DNA of 64,000 nucleotides from Garcia nutans (GCA_947685225.1 CANTUV010000072.1:5766001-5830000); one strand, 5' to 3'; shown: positions 32,251 to 43,726, counted from the first letter of the stretch. Translations and numbers: made by a program. Notes: generated by a model from the letters alone, not told the origin.

Positions 32251-33250
32251 AACACTTAAATGTTAATTTTGCTTTCGTTTCTCAAATTGAGCCAAGGACA
32301 ATTGATAAGGCTCTTAGTGATGAATGTTGGGTGATTGCTATGCAAGATGAACTCAACAAATTTGAGAGAAATAATATGTGGGAACTTGTTCCTAGACCTA
32401 AGGATCATCCAATTATTGGATGTAAAAGGGTATATAGGAATAAGCCTGATGAAAATGGTCTCATCTCTAAAAATAATGCTAGATTGGTAGCAAAGGGTAT
32501 AACCAAGAGGAAGGCATAGACTATGATGAGATTTTTGCCCCCGTTGCTAGATTAGAAGCTATTAGGATACTACTAGTATGCTAGATTAGAAGCTATTAGG
32601 ATACTACTAGTATGCTAGATTAGAAGTTATTAGGATACTACTAGTATTTGCAAGTCACATGAATTTTAAACTTTTTCAAATAGATGTTAAAAGTGCATTT
32701 CTAAATGGATTTATCAATGAAGAAGTTTATGTTGAACAACCTCCCAGTTTTGAAGATTATAAATTTTCAAATCATGTTTTTAAACTTACAAAAGCACTAT
32801 ATGGATTGAAACATGCTCCAAGAGCTTGGTATGATAGACTTAGTGTATATTTGCTTGAAAATAATTTTTCAAAAGGCAAAGTTGACACAACTCTTTTTAT
32901 TAAAAAGAATAGGCATAACATATTGTTTTTTCAAATTTATGTTGATGACATTTTATTTGGTGCTACTAATGAATCCTTGTACAAAGAATTTACTTTTTGT
33001 ATGACTAGCGAATTTGAAATGAGCATGATGGGGGAACTCAAATTCTTCCTTGGACTACAAATCAAGCAATGCAAAGATGGGATATTTATTAACCAATCAA
33101 AGTAAACAAGGGAACTCCTCAAGAAATTTGAAATGGATGGTTGCAAGTCTAACAAAACTCCCATGAGCATATCTCTAAAGCTTGACAAGGATGAAAGTGG
33201 TAACGTAGTAAATGAGAAGAAATATCAAGGGTTATATCAGATCTTTACTT
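32251..33250 (+). pseudogene. pol: SIR-2 reverse transcriptase
   Basis: Begins with SDECWVIAMQDELNKFERNN and CKRVYRNKPDENG. A frameshift at about 32505 and a 34-bp triplication (32546-32647) break the fingers region at APVARLEAIR. It resumes at 32659 with FQIDVKSAFLNGFINEEVYV, LYGLKHAPRAWYDRL and the catalytic YVDD in QIYVDDILFGAT at about 32940. FFLGLQIKQCKDGIFINQSK follows, then a stop at 33103. The active site is kept, but the frame is broken at least three times. Confidence 0.88.
32546..32647 (+). repeat. 34-bp unit repeated three times in SIR-2 RT
   Basis: GCTAGATTAGAAGCTATTAG plus GATACTACTAGTAT at 32546, 32580 and 32614; one substitution in the third. The unit encodes part of the conserved ARLEAIRILL motif. 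34 is not a multiple of 3, so each copy shifts the frame. Confidence 0.97.
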
Positions 33251-33352
33251 TACTTAACCGCATCTAGACCTAATATAATATATAGTGTTTGTTTGTGTGC
33301 TAGATTTCAATCATGCCCTAGGGAATCTCATTTGAATGCTACTAAATGAATT

Positions 33353-33855
33353 TTGAAATACTTGAATGGCACAATGCATTTAGGACTTTGGTACCCTAGG
33401 AATACATTATTCAACATATTAGGCTTTTCGAATGCCGAATATGCTTGTAGTCTTTTAGCCAAAAAGAGCACGACCGGGGCATGTCATTTTCTTGGTGAAT
33501 GCCTAGTTTCTTGGTTTAGCAAGAAACAAGTATCGGTTTCCCTATATATCACAGAAGCTGAATATATGGCTACATTTTTTGTTGTGCTCAAGTTCTTTAG
33601 ATGAAACAACAATTATTTGACTATGGAAAAACTTTTGAACACATTCCCATTAAGTGTGATAACACTAGTGTCATAAATTTATCCAAAAATCCAATTCAAT
33701 ATTCTAGGTCAAAACATATAGATATTAGGCATCATTTCTTAAGAGACAATGTCCAAAATCAACATGTTGTCTTAGAGTTCATTGACACACAAAATCAACT
33801 TGTTGACATATTCACCAAACCCCTAAATGAAGAAAGAATGAACTTCATAAAATAA
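33353..33855 (+). pseudogene. pol: SIR-2 RNase H
   Basis: Two frames separated by a TGA at about 33602: LGLWYPRNTLFNILGFSNAE (usual Asp lost from the first position, SNAE for SDAD), KKSTTGACHFLGECLVSWFS, SLYITEAEYMA (Glu kept), then IKCDNTSVINLSKNP (Asp kept), SKHIDIRHHFLRD and VDIFTKPLNEERMNFIK at the C-terminus. This order is typical of the copia pol end. Confidence 0.88.
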
Positions 33856-34480
33856 CACTTGGGAATATTAGATGGGAGCACAATTTCATAAGCTTAAAAC
33901 TACTTGAAAACCTACTTTACTTGATCCAAATTTCAAATCAATATCTATTTTTTATCAAATATTTGTATCTTCATTTTAAGAACATCCCTTTCTTGGAAAA
34001 ATTTTGAATTTTGAGAGTTTCCCGATCGAACCAACCTTAAGTCCAACCACAATTATTAGAAAAATCTTGATTTCAATTTTTTTGCAAAAGTATGGCCATA
34101 CTCTCTATGGTACGACCGAAATTTTTCAAAATTTTATGACCATTATGCTTAAAAGTTAAATTTCATTCGGTCTTTATATAGTACGACCATACTATTCAAA
34201 ATTTTCAAATTTCACCATGGGACTTGTTAAAGTCTGACCGGACTTTCCCTCAGAATTTAAAAATTTCTTGCCGTTGGAACTCAATCCAAATGTGCATATT
34301 TTATCTCAAACAACTATAAACAGCTATTTTTCATCTTAAACACTATAAATACCCCCCCCCTCCCTCAATATTAGTTTTTACATTCTTTTATCAAACTCTA
34401 AACACTTAAATATTAAAAACACTCAAACTCCCTTAAATCAAACTCTCTTCTTCATCTTTTCTTTTTCTTAAACTAAACAA
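33856..34480 (+). other. SIR-2 spacer between pol and envelope-like ORF
   Basis: No coding match. It contains GTACGACCG and GTCTGACCGGAC motifs like those in the LTRs, a TATAAATACC at about 34346-34355 followed by a C/T run, and a CT-rich leader up to the ATG at 34481. This looks like a second promoter and leader for the downstream ORF, by inference. Confidence 0.5.
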
Positions 34481-35047
34481 TGGCACCTAAAGAACACACG
34501 AAGAAGGCTTTAAGAGCTAAGAAAGGAAAGGGAATTACTACCCCCTTGTCAACAAGAAGAAGCTCTTAGAAGAAGCCACAAGATAAGGTTTAAAGATGAA
34601 GAAGAAAGACAAAGGTATGCAATCCTAAAAGATGAACCCATAGAACCAAATCGTCTCTTCTCCTCCCTCACTCTAGAATCATTAGGCATTGAGAATGACA
34701 TTAGGGGTCGTCTTAGAACCTTGGGATGGAAAAAATTTATGTTCTTAGAGCGTGATGATCTTGGTTGGGAATCCTTGACAAAGGAATTCCTCACAAACTT
34801 AGTTGTTAGCAAAAAGAGCACAAATCCCTTAGGCTATTATGGTATCTCCTTTAGATTATTCAACCAAGAATATTGCCTTACCCTAAAAGATTTCTCATTC
34901 ATTTGGGGCTTTCAAATAGAAGGCATCTCTCAAATCTCTACCTCTCCCCTAACTCCTGAAATTCAATTGAACTTTTGGAAAGAGATTTCCATTGAAACTT
35001 CTCTTCACAAACAATCCAATGCTAAGAACCTTAGGACCCTCACTTAG
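34481..35047 (+). pseudogene. SIR-2 envelope-like / plant retrotransposon ORF1-like gene, 3'-truncated
   Basis: ATG at 34481 (MAPKEHTKKALRAKKGKG), a frameshift near 34555, then a long frame through FKDEEERQRYAILKDE, LGWKKFMFLERDDLGWESL, TKEFLTNLVVS and GISFRLFNQEYCLTLKDFSF to 35047. The tryptophan-rich pattern followed by an EFxxNL motif is what is often labelled envelope-like or Athila ORF1-like in plant retroelements; this is recalled, not searched. No membrane segment or signal peptide is seen. The frame ends exactly where LTR homology begins, so the C-terminal part, purine tract and LTR start were deleted together. Confidence 0.65.
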
Positions 35048-36145
35048 GACCATGGATGACCAAATGAGCCAAAAGACACAAAAGGTTTCATGGTGGACAG
35101 TACTCCCAAAATCACTTCATACCACATCATGTTCGACCGGACTATATGGTATACTGACTGGACCTTTGAATGAGAAAAGTGCAAAAACACACAGAAGAAT
35201 TCACGGTCAGAAGTACTCCCATTTTCTCAGAGTACCACATAAGTCCTACCGAACTCTAAGATATTCTGACCGGACCATAGAAGCCAATTTTCTCCAAAAT
35301 ATCCAGTAGGTTTTTGGGTCAAGGGTACGCCCAAAAATTGGATGGACCAAGGTAAGTCCGACCGGACCTGATGCAAGCTCGACTGGACTATTTAAAAAGT
35401 ACTCAAGTCAGAAGTTGTTGCATCTCCACTCAATAAGCGAAAGCAACATGGACCAACCGTTGGAATAGCGTTAAGCATAATTTCAATTACTCCAATCGGA
35501 CCATGTATAATTCTGGCCGAACTACATTATTTTAGACCGGACCCATAGGAGTCCGGCGAAGAAATTTCTCTGGCAGAGAAATTAGTAGAAGACAAGAATC
35601 AAACATGTTAGCCCCAACCTCAAACAGCTAATTCTTGACTTGAAGGCTATAAATACTTTAAGTAACTTCATTTTTAAAAGAGTTTGTGATTTTAATAGCC
35701 TTCTTGAACATCTTTCTTTCTTTTGCATCAAAATCACTTTTTGTATTAATTGAGTGTTGGGTGTGAGCATTAAACACCATCTTAAGTTTAAGTGTGAGCT
35801 TGGAAACACTTAGGTTGTGAGAGTGAGCCTGGGAAAACTCTTGTATGGGTTGTAAGGAAGTGATCTAAAACCATTGTAGTAGTTTGGTGTGAGCTAGATA
35901 AAATATCAAGTTAGAGTTAAGCTTGTAAAAACTCAAGGCTAGTGGAACCTTAACAAGTTGTTAAGGAATTGGATGTAGGATCAAGGTAAAACCGAACCAC
36001 TATAAATATTTTTATTCCATCTTCTACTTAATCTTCTTCTACATCTTTTATATTTCTTTTTAATCTTTGATTTTTGAATTAGCCATCAATTCTTAAACCA
36101 AGCCAATTCATCCTCCGCCCTCTTGTTTGCTATCTTGGAACAACA
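35048..36145 (+). repeat. SIR-2 3' LTR, lacking its first ~150 bp
   Basis: It matches the 5' LTR from GATGACCAAA on, at about 90% by eye, to the end GGAACAACA. The first 150 bp of the 5' LTR (from TGTTAACC) have no counterpart. It carries the same TATAAATA at 35648. Confidence 0.85.
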
Positions 36146-36150
36146 ATGAG

Positions 36151-36780
36151 CTTCTTCAATTGAAGAAACTTTAAACTCAAAGTTCTTCTTTTCTCTATGT
36201 GCCCTCAAGATTTTGCTACTCACATCATCTTGATCTAATATCTTGCCATATTTCTTCAAATTGTTTATAATGGCAAGCAAGTAATTTGTCATGTCGGTGA
36301 TGTTTTCATTGGGCTTCATCTTGAATATCTCATACTCATGCACATACATTTGCTTCTTGGTGAGCCTCACTTGGGTAGTACCCTCATGATAGTTCTCAAG
36401 AGTTTTTCAAATACAATGTGCACAAATGAGATGTTAAACTCTCCCACTTTCTTCTCTTGATATTGAATTCTTTAAGATAGAGACTGCTCTATGGTTCTTG
36501 AACTGATCTCACACATTGGCATTTGACCATTGTGGCTTAAGAAGAGAAACTTAGACACCATCAACCTCATGAGTAGGAGGTTTCCACTCATTCCCAACAA
36601 AACCCCAAGGCTCAATTCCTTCAATATCTAAGAACAAGAACATTTTGTGTTTCCAATAAGAATAGTATGTTCCATCGAAATAGGGCTAAGGAATGAATTT
36701 AGGTTTCCATAAGAAGAGGTGTTTGTTGGTAGAATGGTTGCAATTTTGGATCAAATTTCACAATTAAGTTTGAAGAAATT
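36151..36780 (-). pseudogene. gag: SIR-1 Gag, N-terminal half
   Basis: Minus strand. NEWKPPTHEVDG near 36570-36590 and LTKKQMYVHEYEIFKMKPNE near 36300-36365 match SIR-2 Gag. NYLLAIINNLKKYGKI and SSIEEAH lead to the SIR-2 insertion. Frame changes lie near 36380 and 36660. It continues at 28486. Confidence 0.83.
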
Positions 36781-36785
36781 AATTA

Positions 36786-36797
36786 GCTCTGATACCA
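36786..36797 (-). other. SIR-1 primer-binding site (initiator-Met tRNA)
   Basis: Minus strand TGGTATCAGAGC, two bases from the LTR edge. Confidence 0.92.
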
Positions 36798-36799
36798 AT

Positions 36800-38110
36800 T
36801 GTTGTCCCAAACTAGCAACAAAGAGGGGGTGGTGTAAATTGGTTACTTTGAAGAATTGATGGTAAATTGAAAAATCAAAATCAAATCAAAAGTAGGAGTA
36901 TAGAAGAATGAACATAAGAGAATTTATAGTGGTTCAGATTTCTTCAATCCTACATTCACTTCCTTAACAACTTATTAAAGTTCCACTAATCTTGAGTGTT
37001 TACAAGCTTAACTCTAACTTGGTGTTTTTCCTAGCTCACACCAAACTATTACAATGATTTGAGATAAATCCTCAAAGCTTTACAAGAGTTATTCTAGGCT
37101 CACTCTTACAAACTAAGTGTTTCCAAGCTCACACTCAAACTTACAATGATGTTTAATGCTCACACCTAACACTCATTCAATACAAGTATATAATTTGATG
37201 CAAGGAAAATGAAAGTTGTTTGACTTAGCTATTTTAATCTCAAGAACCTCTTAAATAAGAGATTTCTTAAGGTATTTATAGCCAATTTTGTCTAACTAGC
37301 CGTTATGAATCATGTGATGTATTTTTTAGGCTAGTCTTTATGATAATTAAAAGTTTTCTCAGGAAGCATTCATCCAGGCACAGAGGATGGTCGCCTAGCC
37401 ATGCCAGGTGTCGTACATTGGCTAGGGATGGTTGCTCCATTTAAAAATTATTCCAATGGTCAAATGTGAGTGCTCTGCTAGTGGAATCTTGCCCATCCTA
37501 TGGTTGTCAGGATAGTCACCCTTTTTGAATTTAAATCTACTCTTACAACAGCCATTCCACGTGTCACTCCTTCATTTGAAAAAGTAATTTTTAGCCAAAA
37601 TATGAAAGGTGTGGTTACACTAGTACTGAAATGATGGTTGGATTGGATGTCTTGAGTTGAACTTATGGGAGCACCCAAGACAGCGAACACAACTGGCAAT
37701 CTTTGTGATTTTCTCTCAAATTGTATGGATGGTCACCTTTGAGAAGGGATAGTCGCAAAATGGTTTAGAGAGACCGCTCCTCAGACCGAGCTTGTCACCA
37801 CATTCCCTACTGTGAATGTTGGAGTTCTTTTGTCACTTGAGGTGTGATCATCCCAATTCTTGTATGGTCGTGAATAGTTCTATCATGGTCGCTCCTCAGG
37901 TCAAGATTCTAACCGCGAACCCTACTGTAACTCAGTTTGTTCTTCAAAGCTTTAAGGACGGTCGCCCGTTGGCATGTGCTGACCGCACTTTTTGTCCTGT
38001 TCTGGCAATATATTGAGCAATTTATTCCTACGACAAGTAACTTAAAGACATGTTAAATGCATCATTCAATTTGAGTGCTAAAGATCAAAATTGAGATTAT
38101 TTGGCTAACA
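36800..38110 (-). repeat. SIR-1 5' LTR (1311 bp)
   Basis: Plus strand TGTTGTCCCAAACTAGCAAC at the left and TTGGCTAACA at the right. Inverse match to the SIR-2 LTR ends. TATTTATA at 37273-37280 is the inverted TATA box. 37370-37990 holds many GGTCGC, GACCGC and GATGGTCACC motifs. Confidence 0.87.
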
Positions 38111-39381
38111 CCTACATTCATTCAGTGTGGTCAATAACCCAATAATGGCATGTGGAGTCCAGTAACAGTAATAATACAAAGTGTCCAATAATGACACAAT
38201 GTGCCCAGTAAAAATATAGATGTCTACCCTCTGGCTAGCCATGCTATCCCATAACTAGATTTATCACAAGTATAATTCAACCAATTTATTTATTTTCTCA
38301 ATTCTAGTCAATTTCATAGTTATAATAGTAATTTTGTTAAAAACAATTCTTTAAAGCAACATATTTTTTTCATCAACAGATCGAGACAATTTAGATAAAT
38401 AAATTCTATTTCAATTAAACCTAAACATATTTCATTTAATCATAATTATCAAATTAACTATAAATAATCATTTAGTTCAACATTTTGATTGACTCAAAGT
38501 TTCATTTAAATATTGATTTAAGTTAAAAATCAACAAATATACGTTATGTATACTACAAAAATAATTTTCCTTACAAGAAAGAAAAGTCTCATAATCAATT
38601 TCTTCACAAAATTATCCATACTCAATTTCTTTCACAAATAAATCCATAATCAATTTCTTTCACAAATACATCCATTTAATTAATTCATCAACTTCCATAA
38701 GCAATTAAAGCCAAGAAAATTTCAATTAATAGCAAAATATATAACATACAAGCACTAACCTTTCTAATAGCTCTTTCCCTTACTCTTTCCTTAAATTCCT
38801 TGATTTAATAATGATATTCTTAACAAATCATGCATAAACTAACTAAATCCTATCAAATTCATGAATTATTTCTAAAGATTCCATGGTTTTATGTAAATAA
38901 ATTAAAGAAGAAGAAAGAAGAAGAAGAGAGGTGGAGATAATGGTGAATTCGGGTTTAGGAGAGGAAGAAAAATAAGAAAATAAAAAAATTAACTTTAATA
39001 ATATCTTAGGTTTTAATCTCATATGTTTCACATAACTTAGCTTCAGTACACCATACTTTCTTTAATTGTCTCTCAATTCGGTTTTTAACTCCGTAAAAAC
39101 ATAAAAATAATTATTTTAAAGCTCTATTACTCCTATTCCATATCCCAATTATGATAGAATTTTTTTAGGGCCACATGGTCATTTCATAATTTTTACCGCT
39201 TTTAAAATTCTTTTTTGGAAATATCGAATAAATCAATACCCTGATTTAATTTTCCACTTTTTAAGGCTTATTCAACCTTATTTTTCCATCAATTTCAAAT
39301 CCATGGGCCACAAATAACATCATACATAGTCCATTATATATATAATATAGAAAATCATCGCATAAAATTTCAAACATTATA
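38111..39381 (-). repeat. Probable CHR-2 3' LTR remnant
   Basis: No coding content. Its right edge, ACATTATA followed by ACTCTCTCCCTCTAAAG, lines up with the LTR end and purine tract of CHR-4 (TATTACA then ATTCTCCCCCTCTAAA), so this should be LTR. GTGTCCAATAATGACACAAT and GTGCCCAGTA near 38190-38210 resemble the CHR-3 LTR near 46230. The left part is cut by SIR-1 and its start is not found. Confidence 0.5.
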
Positions 39382-40136
39382 ACTCTCTCCCTCTAAAGAA
39401 ATTTCATCCTCAAAATCTACCCATTCAAGGTGTCTTAAATAGTTGAAAGTATTATTGCTTCATCATTTACTCGCTTTCCCATGTTTATCTAAGTTGTTTC
39501 TTCATAACACTTTTACCAGAGGAATATGTTTATTTCATAATTCCTTAACCTCTCAAACTAAGATAGCCAGTAGTTCCTCTTTAAAACTCAGATATGGTTG
39601 TATCTTAATGGGATCTATCTATCTTACATGTAAAGGATCTGATATGCATCTTTTGAGCATTGATACATCGAATATATTATAGATCTTGGCTAGCTCTGGA
39701 GGTAAAGCCAATCTATAGGCTACCAGAGCCACACATTCAAGTATCTCGTGTGGCTCGATAAAACTAGAACTTAGTTTTCCTTTCTTGCCAAATCAGAGAA
39801 CTTTGTTCCATGGTGATACTTTTAGAAATATCTTGTCCTCCACATTATATTCAATTTTTTTTTCAAATCTACATAAGACTTATGTATATCTATTGCAGCT
39901 TTGAATCGATCTTTTATTAGTTTCACCTTTTCCTCTGTCTATTTGATAAGGTCAGGTCCCATAAGCTTATTCTCACTTAATTCTATCTAACAGGGTGGAG
40001 TTCTACATGTCTTTCCATATAATGCCTTATATGGTGCCATACCAATACTTGTTTGATAGTTGTTATTATAAGCAAATTCTACTAATAGTAGACTTCTGTC
40101 CCAACTACCTTCAAATTCAATAACACGATTTCTAAG
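39382..40136 (-). pseudogene. pol: CHR-2 integrase C-terminus and chromodomain remnant
   Basis: Minus-strand translation shows FEGSWDRSLLLVEFAYNNN and SIGMAPYKALYGKTCRTPPC (about 39990-40120), KVSPWNKVL near 39810 and PPELAKIYNIFDVSML near 39690. A decayed chromodomain-like end (FKEELLAILV, NKHIPLVKVL) lies near 39500-39580. Several stops. A purine tract (minus GAGGGAGAGAGTTAT) is at the left edge. It is interrupted at 40136 by COP-1. Confidence 0.8.
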
Positions 40137-41197
40137 TGTTAGTGTATGTGCCCTAGGTCATTTATTTGGATCTTTATGTTATACATTCATTATTAATAAA
40201 TGAGGTTTTATTATCATTATTGTTTGTTTGCATGTTACACAATTTTGATATTTGTCCCTGGTTTATTATTGTTGTAGAGATAAAAAAAAATTTTTAACCA
40301 GTATGAACATTGATTTGATAATCATCAGATGGTTATGTGTATAGTGATACAAATCAATTTCATAGATACTTGTTAGAGAACAATGTATTGGATAGACCCA
40401 TCATGAGATTACTACATGGGTTAGTGTCATAAGTAAATCTCATGATAGTTATGTATTAATTCTTTGACTTGAGATTGTCATAGTTTCCAATATAAGGACT
40501 ATTATATTTTGACATGACCAAACATTATCCGTAACTGGATAGTAATAAAGGTTATGATCATATATGATAGAAATTATGTAGAGGATAATGAACAATCAAG
40601 ATAGAATTTGTCCCTCTCTTTGAGAGAGATATCTTTTGGGCCCCTCGATAAGTGAGACTGTGAAATGCATGGCCGTGCTCAAATGAATTGATAGTGTGAT
40701 CAATTTCATTTGTTTTTATCAGTCTACTTGGAGTTCGAGAAATCATAAGTTTGGACAATATAAGTATGACGTTGACCATGACTTATGTTCAAGCTAGATA
40801 TCGTGTGACAAAGGGATTAATGCATGTACTATTATTAGGCAAATTGGACATTCCTTATATTAATTGGGTAGTTGTAACGCCTTGCTAGAGGCCAATTATG
40901 ACTTGTTGGTTTAATATAGATTAAATTGACTGCCAATTAATATGGGCCTATCGGGTCACACACAAGAATGCGCTTTGGGCTGGATATAATATTAATAATA
41001 TTAATATTAGATATTAATATTTATTATTATTATTATTTTCGTTTATATATATATTATTAGATAATATATTCAGAATCCTAATTAGATTTGGATTCTGAAT
41101 TTGACTTACCTTATCCAATTTCAAATTGGATTCTGGAGTGATTATATTCTCTTTAGAAGTTAAGTCTTTATATAGGTAACATTAGAAAATTAAAAGA
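40137..41197 (+). repeat. COP-1 5' LTR, 3'-truncated
   Basis: 1061 bp nearly identical to 43727-44790. The match ends at AAATTAAAAGA, where the other LTR continues for another 280 bp or so. Confidence 0.92.
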
Positions 41198-41198
41198 T

Positions 41199-41864
41199 CC
41201 TTTTACTGGGCATAGTGAAAGGGCTAATGATTTATTGGGCTTGATACATACAAATGTATGTGGTCCTTTTAGCATTAGTGCCAGAGGAGGATTTCGATAC
41301 TTCATTACTTTTACTGATGATTTCAGTAGGTATGGCTATGTCTACCTAATGAAACATAAGCATGAGTCTTTTGAAATGTTTAGAACTTTTCAAAATGAAG
41401 TACAAAATCAACTTGGTAAAATAACTAAACAACTTCGATCAGATCGAGGTGGTGAATATTTGAGCCAAGAATTTGATGATCATCTAAGGGATTGTGGAAT
41501 TGTTTCACAACAGACTCCTCCAGGAACTCCACAGTGGAATGGAGTTTCTGAAAGGAGAAATCGAACTCTATTAGATATGGTTCGATCAATGATGAGTCAA
41601 GCGGATCTTCCTTTATCTTTTTGGGGTCATGCCTTGGAGACAGCTGCATTCATTCTGAACCGTGTACCATCTAAGGCGGTTGAAAAGACACCATATGAGA
41701 TATGGACAAGTAAGACACCTAGTTTGTCTTTTCTTAAGATTTGGGGTTGTGAAGCTTATGTGAAAAGACCAGTTTCAGATAAGTTAGCTCCAAAGTCTAT
41801 CAAATGTAATTTTGTGGGGTATCCTAAGGAAACTAAAGGATACTATTTCTATACTCCTTCATAG
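41199..41864 (+). pseudogene. pol: COP-1 integrase core
   Basis: Begins mid-protein with PFTGHSERANDLLGLIHT. Catalytic triad: the first Asp position is replaced by Asn in LIHTNVCGP (usual D), Asp in LRSDRGGEYLSQ at about 41440, Glu in NGVSERRNRTLLDM at about 41550. TPPGTPQWNG and IWGCEAYVKRP are standard copia motifs. It ends at an in-frame TAG (41862), after which the same frame continues. Confidence 0.88.
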
Positions 41865-41870
41865 AACAAA

Positions 41871-43346
41871 GTGTTTGCTGCTCGAAATGGGATCTTTTTG
41901 GAAAAGGAATTTCTTTCTAAGAGAACTACTGGGAGTATAGTAGAACTTGAGGAAACTCAAGTACCACAAGAAATCATTGAGCCGTCTATAGAGCCTATTT
42001 CAGAACCACAAATAGTTGTGGAGTCTGAAGATGTAACACAAATCCCTCGCAGGTCTGATAGGACACGTCGTCAGCCAGAGAGATATGGATTTCTTATGAC
42101 TGATGATAGTGAAGTAATGCTCATAGATCAAGATGAGCCTACTACCTATCAAGAAGATGTGTCAGGTCCAGATTCAGACAAATGGCTTGGAGCCATGAAA
42201 TCTGAGATGCAATCTATGTTTGACAACCAAGTTTGGTCTTTAATTGATCCTCCAGAGGGTATTAAGACTATTGGTTGCAAATGGGTTTTCAAGAAGAAAA
42301 CTGACATGGATGGAAATGTGCAGACCTATAAAGCAAGGCTTGTTGCAAAAGGTTTCAAGCAAACTCATGGTATAGACTATGATGAAACCTTTTCACCAGT
42401 TGCTATGCTTAAGTCTGTTAGAATTCTCATTGCCATTGCAGCATACTATGATTATGAGATATGGCAAATGGATGTCAAAACTGCTTTCCTTAATGGAAAC
42501 TTGCTTGAGGATGTGTATATGACACAACCTGAGGGTTTTGTAAATCCTGAGAATTCTACAAAGGTTTGCAAGCATCAAAGATCCATTTATGGATTGAAGC
42601 AAGCATCTCGAAGCTGGAATCTTCGTTTTGATGAAACAGTTAGGAACTTTGGTTTCATCAAGAATGAAGATGAACCTTGTGTTTACAAGATGGTTAGTGG
42701 GAGTGCAGTAGTGTTTTTAGTCTTATATGTGGATGACATATTACTCATTGGGAATGATATCCCTACCTTGCAAAAGGCTAAGACTTGGTTAGGGAATTCT
42801 TTCTCAATGAAAGACTTAGGTGAGGCTATCTATATCCTTGCTATAAAGATCTATAGAGATAGATCTAGAAGGATAATTGGCCTGAGTCAAAGTACATACA
42901 TAGATAAAGTGTTGAAGAGGTTCAACATGCAAGATTCCAAAAAGGGATTCTTGCCTATGTCTCATGGCATTCATCTCAGCAAGAGTCAATGTCCTATGAC
43001 ATCTAATGAGCGAGATCGAATGAATAAGATTCCTTATGCTTCTGCTATAGGATCTATTATGTATGCCATGTTATGTACTAGACCAGATGTCTCATATCCA
43101 TTAAGTGCAACTAGTAGATTTCAATCTGATCCTGGTGAAGGTCACTGGACAGCTGTCAAGAATATTCTTAAGTACCTTCGAAGGACTAAAGATGTATTCT
43201 TGGTTTATGGAGGTTTGGAAGATGTGCTAGTTGTAAATGGTTACACAGATGCTAGTTTCCAAACTGACATAGATGATTTTAGATCGCAGTCAGGTTTTGT
43301 ATTCACATTGAATGGTGGAGCTGTTAGTTGGAAGAGTTCAAAATAA
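41871..43346 (+). pseudogene. pol: COP-1 reverse transcriptase
   Basis: Same frame as integrase. VFAARNGIFLEKEFL (integrase tail), RRSDRTRRQPERYGFL, WLGAMKSEMQSMFDNQVWSL (RT start, about residue 105), KARLVAKGFKQTHGIDYDET, WQMDVKTAFLNGNLLEDVYM, SIYGLKQASRSWN, catalytic YVDD in LVLYVDDILLIGND (about residue 288), then the RNase H start with GYTDASFQTD (about 460). It ends at TAA 43344 inside the SWKSSK-STVADST motif, where CAA (Gln) is expected. About 490 codons free of other stops, which is mild decay. Confidence 0.92.
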
Positions 43347-43352
43347 AGCACT

Positions 43353-43706
43353 GTGGCTGATTCTACAACAGAGGCTGAGTATATAGCAGCATCAGATGCA
43401 GCTAAGGAAGCAGTCTGGTTGAAGAAATTCATCACTAAGGTAGGAGTGGTGCCTAGCATTGCAAATCCTGTGGACATTTATTGTGACAACAATGGTGCCA
43501 TAGCACAGGCAAAAGAGCCTAGATCTCATCAAAGGTCTAAGCATATACTCAGGCGTTTTCACCTCATTCAAGACATTATCGATAGAGGAGATATCAAGAT
43601 ATGCAAAGTTGACACAAATGATAACATAGCAGATCCATTAACAAAGCCTCTCTCATGGGTCAAGCATGATCAGCACACTAGATCTATGGGTCTTAGAAAT
43701 TTGTAG
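43353..43706 (+). pseudogene. pol: COP-1 RNase H C-terminal part
   Basis: Continues the same frame after the TAA: ADSTTEAEYIAASDAAKEAV (catalytic Glu), VDIYCDNNGAIAQAKEPRSH (catalytic Asp), SKHILRRFHLIQD and NIADPLTKPLSWVKHDQH. Normal copia pol C-terminus. Confidence 0.92.
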
Positions 43707-43711
43707 GCCTA

Positions 43712-43726
43712 GTGCAAGAGGGAGAT
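43712..43726 (+). other. COP-1 polypurine tract
   Basis: GTGCAAGAGGGAGAT immediately before the 3' LTR. Confidence 0.88.

Larger units (their letters stand above)
28492..36145 (+). mobile_element. SIR-2: Sirevirus-type Ty1/copia inserted in SIR-1
   Basis: Plus-strand element of 7654 bp with TGTTAACC at its start and GGAACAACA at its end. Perfect target duplications ATGAG flank it (28487-28491, 36146-36150), and SIR-1 Gag reads across the site. Order: 5' LTR, Met primer site, gag, integrase, RT, RNase H, envelope-like ORF, 3' LTR. That is copia order with a Sirevirus-style extra ORF. It lacks the coiled-coil and protease segment found in SIR-1 and about 150 bp at the start of the 3' LTR. It has many stops and frameshifts. 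Confidence 0.9.
36146..38110 (-). mobile_element. SIR-1, 5' portion: gag start, primer site and 5' LTR
   Basis: Continuation of SIR-1 right of SIR-2. On the minus strand: 5' LTR (38110 to 36800), Met primer site, leader, gag N-terminal half up to the ATGAG target site. The five bases outside the LTR (38111-38115) are CCTAC; the matching 3' copy is lost. Confidence 0.87.
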
